Origin: an uncultured Christensenellaceae bacterium
GTDB taxonomy: Bacteria > Bacillota > Clostridia > Christensenellales > Borkfalkiaceae
Reading direction: 5' to 3'
Assembly: GCA_910588685.1 (NCBI GenBank)
Contig: CAJUPX010000010.1
Coordinates: 1 to 64,000, forward strand
Length of the DNA: 64,000 nt
A program made the position numbers and the translations under genes. Positions 8,852 through 16,693 of the stretch are shown here, piece by piece; the stretch's first letter is position 1; the number at the start of each line of letters is the position of its first letter. Below the pieces are notes generated by a model. That model was not told where the DNA came from. It saw nothing but the letters and a program-made list of their open reading frames with translations, and did no database searches.

Positions 8852-11530
8852 ATGGAACAAAAAGAAAAAAACGGCGTTAAAAAGCGCTTTTTGTCCAATC
8901 AGGGTCAGCTTGTAATGTTGATCGGTATTGTCGTGTGCGTTGTTATCTGCGTGCTTATGTTCAGCTTTTTGGGCGTACATATGCGCAACAGCAGTAATAC
9001 GGCAGTCGATTATATCGGCGAAAATACAATGCGGGAAGCCAGCTATCAGTATACGCAGCGTTTTGAAGCGGTAATGGACCAACGCATTAAAATGGTTCAG
9101 GCGCTTGCGGAGGACTACGGCTCAACAAATACCGAAGAAGAGCGTGAACAACTTGAAAACAGCGCCAAAGCCCGCGGTTTCAACTATCTTGCTTTTTTGT
9201 ACGTCAATGAAGATAATATTACCGACCCCAGGGACGGAAGAACTATGGACTGGATACTCGGCGATTTTACCGCAACCGATTTTGTTCCGTTCAGAAAGTC
9301 GATTTTGGAAGGCAAAGAAAAAATTGCAGTCGGCAGGCAAATTACCGAAAGAGACTCCGAAAACAATATAATTTCTTACGGCGAGGACATAGTAATGTGT
9401 TCTGTACCGGCATACGAACATATTATGCCTAACACCGGCGGTAAAAAGAGTATGGCGCTTGTTGCGGGTTTTTCAAACGACGATTTTATAGATATGCTCA
9501 ATATCAATCCCGAAGATAAGAGCAGCACGTCGGGCTATATAATCCGTAACGACGTGCTTGAGAACGGCGAAACAAACAGCCTTGTTTTAAAACGCGCCGA
9601 AGACGCCGAATATATGAGTTTGTCCGCTTTGCTTAAAAATGAGTTCAACGACATAGATAATTCTATCGATGTAATTTTAAATGAACTCAACCAGAGCATA
9701 AAAAATAAACAGGTTTATTCAAATATAATCCATATCGAAGACCGGCACATCCATATGTACTGTAATGCGTTAAAAAAATCCGAATGGTATCTCGTAACGC
9801 TTACAAACAATTCGGAATTGAACGAGGTAATCGGGTCTTTGAACGGCAGGCTTGTTACTATGACGGTAGTATCTGTTTTAACAAGCGTTGTTCTGCTTGT
9901 CGTAATATTTATAATTTATAATTATTTCAACAAAAAAACTTTATCGCAGCTTGAAAGCGCGCGAGAGGAAGCTATAAACGCAAATAAAGCTAAAAGCGAA
10001 TTTCTCTCAAATATGTCGCACGATATCCGTACTCCTATGAATGCTATCGTAGGTATGACGGCTATTGCAACTGCAAATTTAAACAATCGTCAGCAGGTGC
10101 AGGATTGTTTAAAAAAGATTACACTATCGAGTAAACATCTCTTAGGGCTTATAAACGACGTGCTCGATATGTCAAAAATCGAAAGCGGAAAGATGACTCT
10201 GAATATGGAGTGCATTTCTCTGCGCGAGATAATGGACGGAATTGCGACTATAGTGCAGCCGCAGATGAAGATAAAAGAACAGAAATTCGATATGTATATC
10301 CACGATATACAGACCGAAAACGTTTACTGCGACAGCGTCCGTTTAAACCAGGTGCTTTTAAATCTTTTGTCCAACGCCATTAAATTTACTCCGGAGCACG
10401 GAAAAATTGAAGTTGCGATGCATCAGGAAAATTCTCCTGTCAAAGAAAATTTTGTGCGCAACCACATAATAGTATCGGATAACGGTATAGGAATGACTCC
10501 CGAATTTAAGGCTAAAATTTTTGAGTCGTTCACCCGCGAGGACAGCGCCCGCGTTCACAAAACCGAGGGTACCGGACTCGGTATGACTATTACCAAATAC
10601 ATTATTGACGCAATGAAAGGGTCGATAGAGGTTGAGAGCGAGCTTGGCAAAGGTACGCAGTTCCATATAATTCTTGATCTCGAAAAGGCGGAAGCAACCG
10701 AAGAGGAAATGATATTACCGGACTGGCATATGCTTGTTGTTGACGATGACGAGCAGCTTTGCCGTTCTACAGTTGCCGCGCTGAAATCAATAGGTATTAA
10801 AGGCGACTGGACTCTGTCGGGAGAAGACGCTGTTAAAAAGGCGGTAAAGGCGCACGACACGCATAAGCAGTACGATATAATTTTGCTTGACTGGAAACTG
10901 CCCGGAATAGACGGGCTTGAAACCGCACGCCAAATCCGTAAAAACCTCGGCGATGAAATCCCTATTCTTTTAATTTCGGCATACGACTGTGCGGAAATTG
11001 AAAAGCAGGCTCAATCTGCCGGAATCAGCGGGTTTATATCCAAACCGCTTTTCAAATCAACGCTGTTTTACGGACTTCGTAAATTTGTACAGGGCAGTGA
11101 AGAATGCGTTAAGGAAAGCGAGCAGAAAGCAAAAAATGCAAATATTGCCGGCGCGCACATATTACTTGCCGAGGATAACGACCTCAACTGGGAAATTGCC
11201 GAGATGTTGTTAGAAGATGCCGGAATGCAGGTGGAGAGGGCGGAAAACGGTAAAATATGCGTTGATATGCTGCAAAATTCCCCTGCCGGAACGTATGACG
11301 CGATTTTAATGGATATACGTATGCCTGTAATGACAGGATACGAGGCAACGGTAGCTATCCGCGCCCTCGAGCATCCTGACAAAGGATTACCCATTATTGC
11401 AATGACCGCCGACGCATTTGCGGACGATATGAAAAAGTGCCTTGAATGCGGTATGAACGCACATATCCCCAAACCTATCGATATGGACGTGCTAAAAGCA
11501 ACATTATCTAAATTTATAAATAAAAAATAA
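8852..11530 (+). CDS. Membrane-bound hybrid sensor histidine kinase with two receiver domains
   Basis: This 892-residue protein has helix TM1 (about 20-42), an extracytoplasmic sensor domain of about 290 residues (Cache-like by position and size), and TM2 (about 333-357). Next come a HisKA domain with phospho-accepting His390 (MSHDIRTPMNAIVG) and an HATPase domain with an N box near LLSNAIKFTP and G boxes DNGIGM and GTGLGM. Two receiver domains follow, with phosphorylatable Asp680 (LLDWKLPG) and Asp821 (LMDIRMP). No HPt or DNA-binding domain follows, so the phosphoryl group must leave via a separate protein not encoded nearby. The ATG has GGAG at proper spacing. Sensory ligand and output are unknown. 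Confidence 0.92.
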   Translation: MEQKEKNGVKKRFLSNQGQLVMLIGIVVCVVICVLMFSFLGVHMRNSSNTAVDYIGENTMREASYQYTQRFEAVMDQRIKMVQALAEDYGSTNTEEEREQLENSAKARGFNYLAFLYVNEDNITDPRDGRTMDWILGDFTATDFVPFRKSILEGKEKIAVGRQITERDSENNIISYGEDIVMCSVPAYEHIMPNTGGKKSMALVAGFSNDDFIDMLNINPEDKSSTSGYIIRNDVLENGETNSLVLKRAEDAEYMSLSALLKNEFNDIDNSIDVILNELNQSIKNKQVYSNIIHIEDRHIHMYCNALKKSEWYLVTLTNNSELNEVIGSLNGRLVTMTVVSVLTSVVLLVVIFIIYNYFNKKTLSQLESAREEAINANKAKSEFLSNMSHDIRTPMNAIVGMTAIATANLNNRQQVQDCLKKITLSSKHLLGLINDVLDMSKIESGKMTLNMECISLREIMDGIATIVQPQMKIKEQKFDMYIHDIQTENVYCDSVRLNQVLLNLLSNAIKFTPEHGKIEVAMHQENSPVKENFVRNHIIVSDNGIGMTPEFKAKIFESFTREDSARVHKTEGTGLGMTITKYIIDAMKGSIEVESELGKGTQFHIILDLEKAEATEEEMILPDWHMLVVDDDEQLCRSTVAALKSIGIKGDWTLSGEDAVKKAVKAHDTHKQYDIILLDWKLPGIDGLETARQIRKNLGDEIPILLISAYDCAEIEKQAQSAGISGFISKPLFKSTLFYGLRKFVQGSEECVKESEQKAKNANIAGAHILLAEDNDLNWEIAEMLLEDAGMQVERAENGKICVDMLQNSPAGTYDAILMDIRMPVMTGYEATVAIRALEHPDKGLPIIAMTADAFADDMKKCLECGMNAHIPKPIDMDVLKATLSKFINKK

Positions 11531-11542
11531 TTTAAATGTTAT

Positions 11543-11575
11543 AAAACGGAGCTGACTTATGTCAACTCCGTTTTT
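11543..11575 (+). terminator. Terminator after hybrid histidine kinase
   Basis: ACGGAG plus TGAC pair with GTCA plus CTCCGT around a TTAT loop, with one bulged base per arm, followed by a T-run. Confidence 0.8.
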
Positions 11576-11652
11576 ACTTTTAAAAATATAAATATATTTG
11601 CTATAATTCAAATTTAAAATCGTAATTTTTATCAATTAAAATATAATTCAGT

Positions 11653-11688
11653 CCGTATTTTTTACAAAATTGCCGTTAAAAAATACGG
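11653..11688. repeat. Inverted repeat in intergenic region
   Basis: An 11-base perfect inverted repeat, CCGTATTTTTT and AAAAAATACGG, separated by 14 bases. No gene is visible between 11531 and 11771; the role of this hairpin is unknown. Confidence 0.5.
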
Positions 11689-11699
11689 CACTTGCTGTA

Positions 11700-11734
11700 T
11701 AAGAAAAAGAACTAACCTGAACGGTTAATTCTTT
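11700..11734 (-). terminator. Terminator of the BamE-like gene
   Basis: A 12-bp stem with one mismatch (11706-11717 with 11723-11734), followed on the minus strand by TTTTTCTTA. It lies just after the stop of the minus-strand gene. Confidence 0.7.
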
Positions 11735-11771
11735 GATATTTGCAGTATAGCGGTATAATCTAAAACAAATT

Positions 11772-12076
11772 TTAGTGATAAGAGATATGGGCAACAATCC
11801 CGTTATTTATAAGAATTTGAAAATCTTTATAATATGACCACAAAAAATAGCCCCCTTTATCAACTTGACTGTAAAGATACATTTTTGTGGTTTCGTCAAT
11901 TTGTTCAATTTTTTTGGGCTTTCCCAATATCTCAAGCATATCCGTTTCGGACATTCCTGTGTAAATATCGTTTAATTGTTCAGGCGGTTTTTTGCTGAAA
12001 TGCACTGCCGGAACAAGTATTAAAATATCACAGTTATTGCAATTATACTTACAACTAAATATAACACCCAATCCAT
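11772..12076 (-). pseudogene. Small membrane protein with BamE/SmpA-like domain, split by a frameshift
   Basis: From an ATG at 12076 the minus strand encodes 18 residues, mostly a membrane helix (MDWVLYLVVSIIAITVIF), then hits TAA. Shifting by one base at a TTTT run (about 12020) continues into LILVPAVHFSKKPPEQLND and a domain with YTGMSETDMLEILGKP, which resembles the short SmpA/OmlA (BamE-type) repeat domain used in several small membrane or lipoprotein families. The joined protein would be about 100 residues with a complete helix, so one T has probably been lost from a run of five. It could be a real frameshift, a sequencing error or slippage. An alternative TTG at 12071 stays in the second frame but destroys the helix. 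The gene is AT-rich relative to the housekeeping blocks. Confidence 0.55.
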
Positions 12077-12092
12077 AAAAGTTATCTCTATG

Positions 12093-12122
12093 TATATATT
12101 ATCGCTTGAGCCGATATACCAA
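12093..12122 (-). promoter_or_regulatory. Candidate promoter of the BamE-like gene
   Basis: TTGGTA (12117-12122), an 18-base spacer and TATATA (12093-12098) on the minus strand, about 17 bases before the ATG at 12076. It supports that ATG as the real start. Confidence 0.45.
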
Positions 12123-12153
12123 TTTACGGGAGATAAAAAGAATATAAAAAATA

Positions 12154-12915
12154 TTATTCATATTTTTCTATTCGGCATTGTTCATAGACTTTTTTACCTA
12201 TAATCGTTATTGCCTGTTTAGGACATTTTGAAAAACAACGATAACACATAGTACATTTATCATTAAAAACTATTTTATTATCGTTAAGCCGTATATTTAG
12301 CATAGGGCATATAGAAACACATAATCCGCAGGCGATACATTTTGAGTAATCTATTGTTATTCCGCTATAATAATATTTTGTTTTTTTGCGGAAATACAGT
12401 CTTTGTCCGAATAAGCCGGCTAATCTGCAGGCAAAACTTAAACCGCTTTTGGGATATTTATTTAATTGAATTTTTTTAACGGCTTTATCTATTTTTTCAT
12501 TAGCTTTTTTAACGACTTTACGATTATTTTGCAAAGACTTTTTTAAAACCTTAACGTCACCTATGCAATCCGGCATTTTAATATGTAAACCGCCTAAAAC
12601 TTCCGCGCCGTACTTTTTAAAAAGTCTTGCGGCACAACCCGCGCCGTCGCCGCTGAACAGCCTCATTGTGGCTATTATAAAGATTTTTTTACCTTTCCAA
12701 ATTGAAAAATTATCATTAATAAAATCTCTAACGATTTTAGGTAAATCGGAATAATAAACGGGATAAGCAAAAATAATTTCTTTATTATTTTTTATATTAT
12801 ATAGAGCTGTTTTGTCCTCAATAGAATAACTTGATCCGTTACAGTCAAGTTGATGTAATAGATATTTCGCACAATGTTTTGTGTTGCCCGTGCCGCTGAA
12901 ATATACGCAAATCAT
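12154..12915 (-). CDS. EFR1-type flavodoxin-ferredoxin fusion protein
   Basis: A 253-residue cytoplasmic electron-transfer protein. The N-terminus has a flavodoxin fold with the FMN phosphate loop SGTGNTK (residues 7-13). The C-terminus carries two 4Fe-4S cluster motifs: Cys193, 196, 199 and 203 (CIACGLCVSICP) and Cys221, 224, 227 and 231 (CTMCYRCFSKCP). This architecture matches the EFR1 family common in anaerobic Firmicutes; the physiological partner is not known. The middle is lysine-rich and the DNA is AT-richer than the housekeeping genes. The only ribosome-site-like sequence, AGGAAA, falls between the -10 box and the ATG, so the transcript would have just 3-4 leader bases. Confidence 0.88.
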   Translation of the reverse strand: MICVYFSGTGNTKHCAKYLLHQLDCNGSSYSIEDKTALYNIKNNKEIIFAYPVYYSDLPKIVRDFINDNFSIWKGKKIFIIATMRLFSGDGAGCAARLFKKYGAEVLGGLHIKMPDCIGDVKVLKKSLQNNRKVVKKANEKIDKAVKKIQLNKYPKSGLSFACRLAGLFGQRLYFRKKTKYYYSGITIDYSKCIACGLCVSICPMLNIRLNDNKIVFNDKCTMCYRCFSKCPKQAITIIGKKVYEQCRIEKYE

Positions 12916-12925
12916 AATTTCCTGT

Positions 12926-12954
12926 ATTATATCACTAACCTATGTGTTTTTCAA
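12926..12954 (-). promoter_or_regulatory. Promoter of EFR1 gene (near-leaderless)
   Basis: TTGAAA (12949-12954), a 17-base spacer and TATAAT (12926-12931) on the minus strand; ten bases separate the -10 box from the ATG. Confidence 0.7.
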
Positions 12955-12996
12955 TCAAATTATTATGGTTTAAATAAATTGCCCGGGTGAGGAATA

Positions 12997-13030
12997 GAAA
13001 AAGCACAAGGCATTATCCTTGTGCTTTTTC
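12997..13030. terminator. Terminator of the five-tRNA operon
   Basis: A 14-bp perfect stem (12997-13010 with 13017-13030) with core AAGCACAAGG/CCTTGTGCTT, a six-base loop and A/T runs on both sides. On the minus strand it ends the tRNA transcript; it could also act on the + strand. Confidence 0.85.
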
Positions 13031-13109
13031 GTTAGTTGTATGCGATAAAGCCCGCGACACAGTTCACAAAAATGTATTCCGTTTTTAGGTGTTCAAACTT
13101 TAACGACAC

Positions 13110-13194
13110 TGGTGGGAGGAGGTGGATTCGAACCACCGAAGTCGGAGACGTCAGATTTACAGTCTGATGCATTTGGCCACTCTGCAATCCGCCC
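13110..13194 (-). tRNA. tRNA-Tyr (anticodon GTA)
   Basis: The anticodon loop is CTGTAAA in the stem CAGA/TCTG. A long class II variable arm is present, the T arm is GGTGGTTCGAATCCACC, and CCA is encoded. It is the last tRNA in the operon. Confidence 0.95.
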
Positions 13195-13231
13195 ATATTA
13201 AATTTTAAACCCCGACAGGCGGGGTAAGTAG

Positions 13232-13307
13232 TGGAGCTGGTGATTGGAATCGAACCCACAACCTGCTGATTACAAATCAGCTGCTCTGCCAGTTGAGCTA
13301 CACCAGC
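13232..13307 (-). tRNA. tRNA-Thr (anticodon TGT)
   Basis: The acceptor GCTGGTG pairs with CACCAGC, the anticodon loop is TTTGTAA, the T arm has GGTTCGATTCC, and CCA is encoded. Confidence 0.95.
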
Positions 13308-13325
13308 ATAGCCGCCCGTTAGGGG

Positions 13326-13401
13326 TGGTGCCTTGGGGTGGAATCGAACCGCCGACATATGGATTTTCAGTCCACCGCTCTACCATCTGAGCTACCAAGG
13401 C
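13326..13401 (-). tRNA. tRNA-Phe (anticodon GAA)
   Basis: The acceptor GCCTTGG pairs with CCAAGGC, the anticodon loop is CTGAAAA, the T arm has GGTTCGATTCC, and CCA is encoded. Confidence 0.95.
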
Positions 13402-13428
13402 GTAAACGCCTTGCGGCGTTTTTTAATT

Positions 13429-13505
13429 TGGCGACCCGAAACGGGCTCGAACCGTCGACCTCCAGCGTGACAGGCTGGCGCTCTAACCAACTGAGCTATC
13501 GGGCC
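13429..13505 (-). tRNA. tRNA-Asp (anticodon GTC)
   Basis: The anticodon stem CCAGC/GCTGG encloses CTGTCAC (anticodon GTC), the T arm has GGTTCGAGCCC, and CCA is encoded. The acceptor stem begins GGCCCGA. Confidence 0.95.
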
Positions 13506-13550
13506 GTATAAAACGGCAGACCGTGTTGATTTCTCTTACAAAAACGGCTT

Positions 13551-13627
13551 TGGTGGGCCTTCACGGACTCGAACCGCGGACCAATCGGTTATGAGCCGAC
13601 CGCTCTAACCAACTGAGCTAAAGGCCC
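13551..13627 (-). tRNA. tRNA with CAT anticodon (Ile2 more likely than elongator Met)
   Basis: The acceptor GGGCCTT pairs with AAGGCCC, the anticodon loop is CTCATAA and CCA is encoded. The first base pair is G-C, which excludes initiator tRNA. The body (GGGCCTTTAGCTCAG and the TTGGTC segment) resembles tRNA-Ile2, in which the C is modified to lysidine so that it reads AUA; the assignment over elongator Met is from memory of related tRNAs. First gene of the tRNA operon. Confidence 0.85.
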
Positions 13628-13662
13628 TTAAAAAGGTAGTTGCGCTGTCACAACGCTCAATT

Positions 13663-13691
13663 ATAATAATATACCTAAAAAATTTTGTCAA
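13663..13691 (-). promoter_or_regulatory. Promoter of the tRNA operon
   Basis: TTGACA (13686-13691), a 17-base spacer and TATTAT (13663-13668) on the minus strand, 36 bases before the first tRNA. The rest of 13692-13854 is AT-rich with no other feature seen. Confidence 0.8.
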
Positions 13692-13854
13692 CACATTTTA
13701 ATCCCATTTTAAATTTTTTTAAAAATATTTTTTTAATACGCCGATAAATTTTTATTTAATAACAAATCGACAAAACTTGGCAAAAAACTGCTCTATATTC
13801 CAAAATAATCTGCTTGTAATTTAGTATTATTTAAAAAAACTACGGAGAAAAAGT

Positions 13855-14163
13855 ATGACGGTTACAGGTTATCTCAAAGACAAAATCTTATACATAAGCC
13901 TTTCCGGCGAGATGGATGAGTGTTCCGCGCACGAGGCAAGAGAAAAATGCGATAAATTAATTGAAAACAATTCCGCCGCCGACAAAATAATTATAAATTT
14001 GTCCGATGTAGCATTTATGGACTCTACGGGCATAGGATTTTTAATCGGCAGGTATAAAAAAGCTTCGCGGCTGAGTATTCCGCTCTACGTGGAAAAGCCT
14101 AATTTTGCCGCCGATAAAATTCTGAATATCAGCGGAATATATTCGCTCATACCAAAAGTATAA
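13855..14163 (+). CDS. spoIIAA: Anti-sigma-F factor antagonist SpoIIAA
   Basis: This 102-residue STAS-domain protein is the partner-switching regulator that frees sigma-F in the forespore. When unphosphorylated it binds SpoIIAB and displaces the sigma factor; SpoIIAB inactivates it by phosphorylating a serine. The conserved loop FMDSTGIGFLIGRYK contains that serine (Ser57). The ATG follows GGAG at proper spacing. It is the first gene of the classic three-gene spoIIA operon and the order is canonical. No confident sigma-H promoter could be read upstream, though the operon is usually under sigma-H. Confidence 0.93.
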   Translation: MTVTGYLKDKILYISLSGEMDECSAHEAREKCDKLIENNSAADKIIINLSDVAFMDSTGIGFLIGRYKKASRLSIPLYVEKPNFAADKILNISGIYSLIPKV

Positions 14164-14176
14164 AAAGGACTGTAAA

Positions 14177-14614
14177 ATGACGAAAAATTATTTAAAACTT
14201 CAATTTTATTCATATCCGCGCAACCAGGCGTTTGCAAGAGACGCTGTTGCGGCGTTCTGTGTAGAACTCAATCCTACTCTTGCCGAACTGTCCGACGTAA
14301 AAACCGCCGTTTCGGAAGCCGTAACAAACTGTACCGTACACGCGTACAGGGACGAGCCCGGATTAATTTCCGTGGAGTGTGAAACCGAGGACGGGAAACT
14401 ACATATAAAAGTGACCGACAGCGGCAAGGGGATAGACGATATCGACCGAGCCGTTCAGCCGTTTTTTACTTCGGCGCCGTCGGATGAACGGTCGGGTATG
14501 GGGTTTACGATAATGCAGACCTTTATGGACGAGTTCAAGTTAGAGAGCAAGCGCGGTGAGGGAACGGTTGTTTATATGACTAAACGGTTTAAGACGGAAG
14601 TGGAGAATGCTTGA
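14177..14614 (+). CDS. spoIIAB: Anti-sigma-F factor and serine kinase SpoIIAB
   Basis: A 145-residue GHKL-fold protein that sequesters sigma-F and phosphorylates SpoIIAA. The ATP-binding N box is visible around SEAVTNCTVHAYRD and the G1 box at VTDSGKGIDD; a G2-like RSGMGFTIM follows. Length and motifs are typical of the family. The start lies 13 bases after the spoIIAA stop, and the 3' end overlaps sigF by eight bases, which implies coupled translation of anti-sigma and sigma factor. Confidence 0.94.
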   Translation: MTKNYLKLQFYSYPRNQAFARDAVAAFCVELNPTLAELSDVKTAVSEAVTNCTVHAYRDEPGLISVECETEDGKLHIKVTDSGKGIDDIDRAVQPFFTSAPSDERSGMGFTIMQTFMDEFKLESKRGEGTVVYMTKRFKTEVENA

Positions 14615-15332
14615 CGTTCACGAAACGAACGAACTGATACGCAAAGCCAAAAGCGGCGACGCGGCGGCAAAAGAAAAACTCATTGTAGAAAATAATAATT
14701 TAATAAAGAGTATTGTCCGCAGATATCTCAATAAGGGAGTTGAATACGACGACTTATATCAGCTTGCGAGTATGGGGCTTTTAAAAGCTATTAACGGCTT
14801 TGACGAAAGCTTCAATGTTCGTTTTTCAACATATGCGGTGCCTATGATAGCAGGCGAGATAAAGCGGTTTATGCGTGACGACGGCAGTATTAAAGTTTCC
14901 CGCGCAATAAAAGGAACGGCAAAACAGATAAACCTGTTCATTGAAAAATACTCCGCGGAGCACGGCTCGCAACCCTCGGTTAAAATTATTGCCGAGAATT
15001 TCAATATGCCGGAAAGCGAGGTAGTCTTTACTATGGGCTCTTCAAAAATGCCCGTATCCATTTACAATCGCAGCGAGTACAAGGACGAAAGCGGGCAGGA
15101 GCTGTTGGAAAAATTACCGGTTGAGGACAGGCAGGAGGAAATTTTAGAATCACTGCAACTCAAAGTCGCCATAGAAAAATTGCCCGAACGTGATAAAAAG
15201 GTAATTATTCTGCGGTACTTCCGTGATTTAACGCAGAGCGAAGTTGCCAATCTTCTCGGCGTATCACAGGTACAGGTTTCACGTATAGAAAACAGAATAA
15301 TGGAAGCATTCCGTAACCAGCTTACAGGTTAG
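14607..15332 (+). CDS. sigF: Sporulation sigma factor SigF (SpoIIAC)
   Basis: This 241-residue RNA polymerase sigma factor of the sigma-F/B/G group directs early forespore transcription. Region 2 is seen at DDLYQLASMGLLKAINGFD and FSTYAVPMIAGEIKRFMRD. Region 3 follows near residue 100, and region 4 contains the helix-turn-helix LTQSEVANLLGVSQVQVSRI. It overlaps spoIIAB by eight bases. Its presence with both regulators indicates that this lineage forms endospores or has retained the early forespore switch. Confidence 0.94.
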   Translation: MLDVHETNELIRKAKSGDAAAKEKLIVENNNLIKSIVRRYLNKGVEYDDLYQLASMGLLKAINGFDESFNVRFSTYAVPMIAGEIKRFMRDDGSIKVSRAIKGTAKQINLFIEKYSAEHGSQPSVKIIAENFNMPESEVVFTMGSSKMPVSIYNRSEYKDESGQELLEKLPVEDRQEEILESLQLKVAIEKLPERDKKVIILRYFRDLTQSEVANLLGVSQVQVSRIENRIMEAFRNQLTG

Positions 15333-15335
15333 TAA

Positions 15336-15365
15336 ACCGCCGCCTATCCCGCGGCGGTATTATAT
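15336..15365 (+). terminator. Candidate terminator after sigF
   Basis: ACCGCCGC (15336-15343) pairs with GCGGCGGT (15351-15358) around a seven-base loop, followed by an AT-rich but imperfect T tract. Confidence 0.6.
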
Positions 15366-15396
15366 TATACTTAAAATTTATTTTCAGTTATAATCT

Positions 15397-15425
15397 TTGC
15401 CAAATAGTTTTATTTGTGGTATAAT
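15397..15425 (+). promoter_or_regulatory. Promoter of aminotransferase gene
   Basis: TTGCCA (15397-15402), a 17-base spacer and TATAAT (15420-15425). It lies upstream of the GGAGGGG site that fixes the start at 15447. Confidence 0.75.
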
Positions 15426-15446
15426 AAGCAAAAACGGAGGGGCAAA

Positions 15447-16634
15447 ATGTTAAATCAAAAAAACGTTGAACTCGGAAAAGTGCGTTCAAGCATACGCGAA
15501 CTGTTTGAATACGGCAAAAAACGCAAGGCGGAAATAGGGGAGGAAAAAGTATTTGATTTTTCAATAGGAAATCCCAGCGTTCCCGCCCCGCCCGAAGTCA
15601 GGAGTGCGCTTGCCGAGATAATCGAAAACACCGACCCTGTCGAACTGCACGGCTATACTTCGGCGCAGGGAAATTACGAAGTGAGAAAAATTCTTGCGGA
15701 TTATACAAACAAACGCTTTAACACCTCGCTTAACGCCGACTGTTTTTATATGACTTGCGGCGCGGCGGCGTCGCTGACTATTGCGCTGAACGCGCTTTTA
15801 AACGACGGAGACGAAGTAATAGCGTTTACTCCGTTTTTTCCGGAGTACCGCGTATTCGTTGAAAATGCCGGCGGCAAATTTATTACAGCGGAAAGCGAAA
15901 ACCGAACTTTCCAAATAAATTTTAAAAATCTTGAAAATTCTCTGACTGTAAAAACCAAAGCGGTAATAATTAATTCGCCCAACAATCCGAGCGGGGTTGT
16001 TTACGGTGCGGACGTTATAAAAAGGCTTTCGTACACGCTTGAAAACCATTATAATAAATGCGGCAACAGAGTTTATATAATTTGCGACGAGCCTTACAGG
16101 GAGCTTGTATACGACAGGCAGACAGAAGTGCCGTACATTATGAACTATTACCATTACAGCCTTGTATGTTATTCGTATTCTAAAAGTCTTTCGCTCCCGG
16201 GCGAGCGCATAGGCTATATTGCCGTGGACAGTCAAATGCCCGGGTTTTCCGACTTGTACGCCGCGGTATGCGGAGCAGGCAGGGCGTTGGGCTTTGTTTG
16301 CGCGCCAAATCTATTTCAGCGGCTCATAGCGCGGGTATACGATAAAACCTCGGATATATCGGTATATAAGAAAAACCGTGATTTGCTGTATGCTTCGCTT
16401 AAAGAATACGGCTTTGAGGCGGTTAAGCCCGACGGAGCGTTTTATATGTTCGTCAAATCGCCCGAACCGGACGCCGTTGCTTTTGCCGAGCGGGCTAAAA
16501 AGTACGAGCTTTTAATAGTCGCGGGCAACGATTTCGGCTGTAACGGATATGTGAGAATTTCCTATTGCGTCAACCCCGATATGCTCAGGCGCGCACTGCC
16601 CGCATTTAAAGCGCTTGCCGAAAGTTATAAATGA
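15447..16634 (+). CDS. Pyridoxal-phosphate-dependent class I/II aminotransferase
   Basis: A 395-residue fold-type I aminotransferase. The PLP Schiff-base lysine is Lys246 in SYSKSLSLPGERIGY. The substrate-carboxylate region NSPNNPSGVVY and the phosphate-binding GERIGY motif are present. The N-terminal FDFSIGNPSVPAP resembles aspartate and aromatic aminotransferases; the exact amino-acid substrate cannot be told. The start is set at 15447 by a strong GGAGGGG six bases upstream; an in-frame ATG 33 bases earlier would overlap the -10 box at 15420-15425 and is rejected. Single-gene unit between sigF and ferritin. Confidence 0.9.
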   Translation: MLNQKNVELGKVRSSIRELFEYGKKRKAEIGEEKVFDFSIGNPSVPAPPEVRSALAEIIENTDPVELHGYTSAQGNYEVRKILADYTNKRFNTSLNADCFYMTCGAAASLTIALNALLNDGDEVIAFTPFFPEYRVFVENAGGKFITAESENRTFQINFKNLENSLTVKTKAVIINSPNNPSGVVYGADVIKRLSYTLENHYNKCGNRVYIICDEPYRELVYDRQTEVPYIMNYYHYSLVCYSYSKSLSLPGERIGYIAVDSQMPGFSDLYAAVCGAGRALGFVCAPNLFQRLIARVYDKTSDISVYKKNRDLLYASLKEYGFEAVKPDGAFYMFVKSPEPDAVAFAERAKKYELLIVAGNDFGCNGYVRISYCVNPDMLRRALPAFKALAESYK

Positions 16635-16641
16635 TAATTGA

Positions 16642-16670
16642 TTGACAACCGTGCCGTACGGTATTATAAT
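16642..16670 (+). promoter_or_regulatory. ftn: Promoter of ferritin gene with palindromic spacer
   Basis: TTGACA (16642-16647), a 17-base spacer and TATAAT (16665-16670). The spacer holds the 8-base palindrome CCGTACGG (16654-16661) within ACCGTGCCGTACGGT, a possible operator, although it does not look like a Fur box. Confidence 0.7.
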
Positions 16671-16693
16671 AAAGCGGTACTAAGGAGGTTGAT

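Noticed and set aside
13032..13358. Minus-strand open frame of about 108 codons
   Set aside because: It runs straight through tRNA-Tyr and tRNA-Thr and into tRNA-Phe, so it is a by-product of tRNA sequence.
13403..13425. AACGCC/GGCGTT hairpin with T-run between tRNA-Phe and tRNA-Asp
   Set aside because: The T-run is on the + strand, where nothing is transcribed, so it is unlikely to end the tRNA operon transcript.
13551..13627. CAT-anticodon tRNA as initiator tRNA-fMet
   Set aside because: The first acceptor pair is a normal G-C, whereas initiator tRNA has a mismatch there.
15414..15446. In-frame ATG upstream of the aminotransferase
   Set aside because: It overlaps the -10 box and lies before the transcription start; GGAGGGG fixes the start at 15447.
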